Shown in pieces: positions 59,001 to 64,000 of a stretch of DNA of 64,000 nucleotides. Every line of letters starts with the position of its first letter. Positions within the stretch are counted from its first letter, which is position 1. The DNA is from Asterias amurensis (Eukaryota; Echinodermata; Asteroidea; Forcipulatida; Asteriidae). The notes under the pieces were generated by a model, which saw only the letters and a list, made by a program, of their open reading frames with translations, was not told the DNA's origin and did not search any database. The stretch covers positions 23,526,059 to 23,590,058 of the forward strand of contig NC_092648.1 in NCBI RefSeq assembly GCF_032118995.1, given 5' to 3'. The translations under genes were made by a program, and so were the position numbers.

Positions 59001-60857
59001 ATTTAGGCAAAAAGTTAGGAAAGTCAAATTGAATGGCCCCCAACCCCATCATGTTAACAAATAAAACTCCTTCCTCAACCCACTTCCAAAAATGTTTTTG
59101 ACTTATCAGCATAAAGGTCATTTTGTTTAACTATTTATTGTGAATAGACCCTTCCCGTGAAATATGTAAATTGCACATAGCAAGTGTGCACTAACATTTT
59201 TTTGGTTGGCAAAATGAGGGTACATCGGGCTGTTTTGTCTTCGGCTAATGGCTGCGTGACGCAGACGTGATTGTGCGTCTGCTTAGTGCACAAACTCTAT
59301 AGACCTTATCGCAAATACAAATGCGCAAGCGCAGACTGTTGAATGAGGTGCATTGTGGGATATATATGAGTCAAATTTGTAATCAGCTAGACCACAATGC
59401 ACCTAATTCCAAGCTTTACGCGCGCGCCCCAGTATTTGCGAAAAGGTCTATGGCGTTTGCGAACAAATAGGTTCTGTACGCATGCGTGGATGTAATTAGC
59501 ATATTTCATGGGAAGGGTATATTACTATATGTACTTACCTCTAAGTTTACATTATTCTTCTTATGTCTAATACTAGAATCTGTTATTGGCCCTCCTGCCC
59601 TCTGCAAAATAAAAAGACACATCTTGTAACTGTGTTAACGACCCTGCCGTTGAAACTCTTCCTAACTTAGGATTAATCTTATGACTTAGGACGAGTCCCA
59701 ACCCTGCACTGTAGCATTCCCATGTCCTCACGATCAGTTTTAAAAACATTGCCTAGGTTTAAACATATAGAGCAAAGCCCAGTTCATACTTCCTGCGAAT
59801 ACTTTGTGCGAAGCGAAATTTCTTGCGTCACAATTGGAAAACAACACGTATCAATTATTGCATCACCAAACAACTACAACTACAACAAAGATATGAAAAA
59901 TAGCTTGAAGTTTGCCTACAGGCCTCTCAGGATGTAATTTGTGTGATGTGGGTCATTCAGTTTTATTTCAATTTTCATGAACATTTTCTGGCCGCCAAAT
60001 CGATGATTTTTGCACCACGTTTGCACCCGCCGCGTTGATACACGTGTATAATGCATTGCTCAGGTTGGACTCCTCCGCTCAGTGGCACTGACTAAATCCT
60101 ACCAGGGCTATTATTGCACTTGCAGACAGAAGGTTAATCGCGATTCAGAACCGCAATGCGTAATAGGTAGGCAGATGGGGCATTTGCTTCCGCGGTGTAT
60201 GATGGCCTTTTTCGAAACCACTGCTTTGGCTTTGGATTCGGCTTCTCTCGTTTGAAACCCTGGGTGCGTATCAAAAAGCAGGCGCAATTGACAAAATAAC
60301 CGCGGGCCGGGCCAAGCTAGCCTGAGCCGAATCATCCAGTCGTTTCGAAACGGGCCTAGGCCTATGGCTATATTTATTATTAGTATTATTATGACGTTGG
60401 CGATCATGCACGACGTGCGCATGCACGACGTGCGCATGCACGACGTGCGCATGCACGACGTGCGCATGCACGACGTGCGCATGCACGCACGCATGACCTA
60501 TATCTTTAGCTTTGAGTGGGTCATAGAAATAGAAAGGCCTATATCTTTGACTGGGTCATAGAAATAGAACCCGGAGAATGCTTGCCGTTCTATTTGTGGG
60601 TTCAACAGCGCCCTCTCTTGATGTTTGCTATGCGATAAACCTGTGATAAAATTGAAAGGAATGGAAGTCACCTATCTCAGTATCTGCTAATCATTCATGA
60701 CCTTTATCTTTGATGAGTAAAACGTACTAAGATTCGTCGTAGTATAAGAAAATTTTTCGGAAATTACCTTCTTGATAAACCTCGGCTCACTGGTGTGTAC
60801 TGAGCTTGTTGTAGGCCTACACGTACCCCGTGTAGTGGCACCGGTAGACGCCGCCAT
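56069..60857 (-). CDS. Unrecognised four-exon gene with one in-frame TAA (about 356 codons)
   Basis: Minus exons 60857-60768 (ATG at 60857), 59601-59539, 58160-57908 and 56733-56069. All splice sites are GT-AG and phases agree. Exon 1 begins MAASTGATTRGT and ends RFIKK. Exon 2 is basic (IRHKKNNVNLE). Exon 3 starts AIVILDIERSYLKWNLERPE and has a TAA at 58043-58041 after DKQKV, yet the same frame continues with LPEPSLSTNLQQAIKDIK to the donor. Exon 4 carries RRFKYGFLKLFSNAAGRQAV and a Cys-containing C-terminal part. No signal peptide or membrane segment is seen, and no family recognised. Options: recent nonsense allele or pseudogene, sequence error, readthrough, or re-initiation at the Met in STIMLDNL. 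The promoter signature and intact frame on both sides argue that the gene was functional until recently. Confidence 0.7.
57237..57497. mobile_element. Foldback element family F
   Basis: The left tip TATGTTCGATTAGCTTCCC and right tip GGGGAAGATAATCCAACGCA form an imperfect inverted pair. Interior with CAGCTCCAGGTGACCC and GGGGGCTGACCTGG. Intron 3 of the gene at 56069-60857. Confidence 0.6.
59147..59522. mobile_element. Nested foldback: one palindromic element inside another
   Basis: Outer arms ATAGACCCTTCCCGTGAAAT and an inverse ending CATGGGAAGGGTATA. Inner arms TATAGACCTTATCGCAAATA and TATTTGCGAAAAGGTCTAT (59300-59452). Intron 2 of the gene at 56069-60857. Confidence 0.7.
60209..60360. repeat. 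Foldback family G, second copy
   Basis: CCTTTTTCGAAACCACTGCT at the left, CGTTTCGAAACGGGC at the right; inner GATTCGGCTTCTCTCG and AGCCTGAGCCGAATC. Confidence 0.6.
60404..60487. repeat. 15-bp tandem repeat, about five and a half units
   Basis: The unit GCATGCACGACGTGC is repeated without change. It is self-complementary in parts (GCATGC, GACGTGC) and open in several frames (for example MHDVR on plus), which is a property of the unit and not evidence of coding. Confidence 0.92.
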
Positions 60858-60890
60858 CTTTAAGCGGCGGTGCTCTCGCGAGATCACTGC
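60845..60890 (-). promoter_or_regulatory. Promoter signature at the start codon of the 56069-60857 gene
   Basis: TCTCGCGAGA at 60874-60883 lies 17 bases upstream of the ATG. AAGATGGCGGC, a YY1-type site, overlaps the ATG itself (about 60850-60860, read on minus). Both motifs are established marks of TATA-less housekeeping promoters in animals. Confidence 0.65.
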
Positions 60891-61429
60891 TTTCGCGCGA
60901 ACTGCTGGTTAGCGACCATTGATCTCCAGCAAAAAAAATACAATGTGATAATTGAGAGTTGCCTCCATTATAATAACGAATTTAAACTTTTTTATTTAAG
61001 CTTCTATTCATTGAAAAACAATCCCAACAGCAAAACTCCCATAACCTTTTTTACTGTTTCGCCAGAAATAAATACTTTTAAATCGATCACAAATAAAGAA
61101 GCGGGCTATTTCTGAGACGACTGATCCTCTCAACGAACTTCTAATTTTTGTAATGTCTAAAATGCTACATAGTTCGTATGCTTGTCACTTTCCCGAACCT
61201 TTGAATTATTGATGCTATGACGTACACCTTGTTGGATCCCGGGCTTCCCGTCCTCGTCGATTCCAGAAAACCATCTGTAACGGTTGAGTGAAAACAAAAA
61301 TTGCTCGATAAAAATAACAAATACTTGACCTTTAATAAATATTTTAATGAATGATAGTTTAAATTGTAACGTTAGATATAATAATAATATGAATCATTAA
61401 AAAAAATGCAAAGGCCTATATAGACTTAC

Positions 61430-61508
61430 TTTTATGGAAAGACAATCCATTTGCCGACTCAGTTTTCCCTCCTCCGGCAATTAACAGCCGCGCACACCTG
61501 CACACCAT
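61430..61508 (-). pseudogene. Possible decayed first exon of a THAP-domain gene
   Basis: The minus strand from the ATG at 61508 ends in GLSFHK and a GTAAGT donor, as THAP first exons often do. The Cys pair typical of THAP (CAAVNCRRRE) lies in a different frame of the same stretch. A one-base shift would therefore be needed, suggesting decay or a sequence error. Low certainty. Confidence 0.3.
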
Positions 61509-63844
61509 TTTTAGTTTGTTTGATCCGATTACAAAATTTTAAATCCCCAAAATGACAATTAAAAGGACGAAAACTTCTCCCTGTTTGCAGCAACTCCGTT
61601 TAAAAGTGTACAACGCATTTCGTGTGACGAACGGTCTTCACCCGTTTCAAAAAGTACGCGCGCGGCCTGCGTTTGGACGCGATGTCCTATCCAGTCAGTA
61701 TATAATGGAGATCAATGTTAGCGACTTCCGAATCTCCCCCGATTCCCGCGGTATTCTCGCGAGACTGCTGGCCCTGCGAGACTGCTATTTACGACTCCAG
61801 TAAGTCGGCTGCTCCAGTCTAGAAAGTTATCTTTTAGGCCTAAATCTAGTGAGCTATCTCAAAAAATGCTGATATGACCCCATCCCCATGGGCACTTTTT
61901 GTAAAAGTATTTTACATAAATGAATTTTTCCCCTAATGGCTGTTTTGTCCGTTTCCATTATGTACATTTTCAGGCTTATTCTTCACAGCGAAATCAGATT
62001 TACTGTTTTCATTGTTTTTTCTTTCTTCAAAAATCCCTTTGTAATTATTACGTTATTAATCGGTGGAATGTCGTGGAATTAAAGTACTCAATAAATTCAT
62101 GTCAGCTTTTGTGATCGTGTCCCGATTTGCTCACTTCAAGCCATGTGGCACATTGTTCAGGCGTAGATTGTTGGGGCGGGTCGCACTGGGAGTTCGACAA
62201 GAAGTACAAGCCTCCCAGAGGATCTGCGGTAGAGGCCCGGTGAAAAGCTCCATATTGACGGGGCTTGGTATTTTCTCTGTTTGGTTTAACCATGGTTTAA
62301 TACGATATTCCAATCGACCATCGTTTATTTTTCTTACCCGGTTTCGCACCACTCCATCATGTTCAGGTCGCAGCTGCAAAACTAGACTTGTGAACAGGTC
62401 GTTAATGGTCTGTCGGGTGCGTAAGTTTCCGAGATGACATACTGCTCCCCCTGCTGGTTGCCGACTACTACCACCGCGCGAGAGCAGTAGTCTCGCGGGG
62501 CCAGCAATACTGCGAAAGACACTAAACGACTTGTCCCCAAGTCTACTGCAAGCCCGGCGTACTCTTGAAGAATTCGAACACGGCCGTTTTAGGCATCAGG
62601 GTTATAAGAGCGTCAAGTATGTGGATTCCATTACAATACAAATATTTAAAATGCTCCAGAGAGGAGGGATGCATGGGTACATCATAATTTTTTTGAGAAC
62701 AACAATCTTTGGAAATAAACGCAACTTTGAGTTTTTGAGAAACTAGCGGCACAAAATGTGCACGCGACGTATGGCCTAGGCCTATAGGCTATAACCTGAA
62801 TTCCATAGGTAAGATGCAGAAGAAAATATGGGATGGGGGTGAATTGTGAGAGGCATTGTTAAGTCATAAGCTACAGTAAAATGTTTAAACTAAAAACAAA
62901 TGTATTGAATCAACATTTGGGACCATGCGGCGTCATAAAGATGACTGACTGGCACTGAACTTGTTATATCACTGCAACTTTTGGCCTTATTTTGCATGTA
63001 GGATTGTGCAATAAGATTTTCCTGTTTAAGATCAGAGTGTTTTAAATTGCGTTGAAGAAGTCTAATAGACCTATAGTAACGAAACCTGCCAAATTCATAT
63101 TCACAAAATAAACAAACGAAAACTCAATAATACTGCAAAGTGTCAACTTCGGTATCCATCAATATTAGCAGAGTGGTATACACTGATACTAAACCCGATC
63201 GCAAGATACAAACAAGAAGGGGTGGGGTTATGGTGTATTTTGAAAAGATGAAGGAACTACATTTCCTAGATGGGATTTTTTTCCTTTTTTCCCCCAAATA
63301 TCATGCGCACATTACCATATTAGGGCCAATGTAGTGTTGACGCCCCAGGCAATTCCACACCTGGTTTTAAAGCGCGTACACACACCAGGATCAAAAGGAG
63401 GGGAAAAAATCAACAGTTTTTTACCCCCACAGTCTGGTGAACCGCCAAATGGGGGCCGGCTTGTCAAGGAATACGGGCAAGTTGAGACCACTCGAGACTA
63501 TAATTTTGTTATTTCTAGGCCACTTTGCCTGAGGCTACGGTATGGATAACTGCATGTGGTAGGTATACACACAAACGGCGTGAATCATTTATATATTAAA
63601 AGGAGAGCTCTCAAGTTCAACGTGGTGTTGAATCTCGGCCTGAATTCCAGCGAGCTTTCTGCCCAGCGATATGAAATTACACGGATCCATTTCATGGGTT
63701 GATAATTACTTGCTAGTTATAATACTCATGGCTGACCCAAATGACCCTTTTTGCTAAACAGAACCTTTGAGTTTTTAGCTGCGGGTTCATTACTTAACCT
63801 CGATAGTGTCTCTGTGGGTGTTTATGTGTTTTCTTATTTTTTAG

Positions 63845-63934
63845 AAGACGGATCCAATGTCTTGACAGGTTTTGAGTCAGATTTTGTTCGACTCCTTGAG
63901 GCAGTTTATATAAAAGCAAAACAGCTACACGAAG
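63845..63934 (+). CDS. Candidate internal exon at the right edge
   Basis: A pyrimidine-rich acceptor (TTTCTTATTTTTTAG) is followed by a 90-base open frame with DGSNVLTGFESDFVRLLEAV and a donor (GAAG then GTGAAC). Composition looks protein-like, but no partner exon or family is recognised in the window. Confidence 0.3.
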
Positions 63935-64000
63935 GTGAACTTTGTGCTATTGTTATTCATCTCACAATCCAAACCAGCAAGGATTTTCCTTTTGACATGT

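Larger units (their letters stand above)
60891..64000. other. Right-hand region with only weak coding signals
   Basis: Contains a possible broken THAP-type exon (61430-61508, minus), a second TCTCGCGAGA at 61755-61764, an inverted pair of short GC-rich blocks (about 61753-61795 and 62470-62515) and one candidate exon at the right edge. No complete gene could be built. Confidence 0.5.

Noticed and set aside
61231..61275. A second coding exon (WFSGIDEDGKPGIQQG) after the possible THAP-like exon
   Set aside because: The reading frame that looks protein-like does not match the phase left by the upstream exon, and no family is recognised.
62063..62437. 124-codon open frame on plus and overlapping minus frames
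   Set aside because: No recognisable domain; the overlapping frames on both strands in GC-rich DNA look accidental. A minus-strand exon with TTTTGCAG acceptor is possible but unsupported.

Overview
The window is eukaryotic: genes are split by GT-AG introns, intergenic DNA is AT-rich, and it is packed with short foldback (MITE-like) elements plus a tRNA-headed SINE with a Deu-type core. The gene content and the repeat families point to a marine deuterostome invertebrate, most likely an echinoderm and plausibly a sea star. The species call is inference; the exon-intron structures below were read directly from splice sites and reading-frame continuity.

Left part. Positions 1-5190 (minus) hold most of an organic solute transporter alpha gene (SLC51A-like) that runs off the window start. 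One exon carries a 90-bp in-frame tandem duplication that includes its splice acceptor. Positions 8187-25987 (minus) hold nineteen exons of SRBD1, the animal Tex-like S1 RNA-binding protein, spliced in frame from the N-terminal Tex core to the C-terminal S1 domain. About four decayed tandem copies of its terminal coding segment follow the stop codon. Its introns hold a 3.4-kb transposon with 470-bp inverted arms (12905-16310) and many MITEs, some with perfect target-site duplications.

Middle. A single-exon 694-codon THAP zinc-finger / DDE-transposase-like gene (29274-31358, plus) lies divergent from SRBD1, with a 720-bp foldback between them. Its central region is a coding tandem repeat, and the first catalytic Asp of the DDE domain appears replaced by Gly.

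The most interesting region is 34.5-49.4 kb: three paralogous small secreted-peptide genes, one on minus (34508-36613) and two on plus (40269-43586, 47176-49395). Each has a noncoding first exon with a shared core promoter motif, a signal-peptide exon, a nearly invariant helical propeptide exon, a tiny linker exon, and a last exon encoding a predicted 21-residue mature peptide after a Lys-Arg site. That peptide has four cysteines and ends in Cys-Trp. The propeptide exon is almost identical between genes while the mature peptide ranges from about -3 to +2 in charge. A foldback element with arms made of a 42-bp satellite lies between the two divergent genes.

Right part. 49.4-56 kb is gene-poor. 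Positions 56069-60857 (minus) carry a four-exon gene of unknown function, with YY1-like and TCTCGCGAGA promoter signatures and one in-frame TAA in its third exon. The last 3 kb contain only weak candidate exons.
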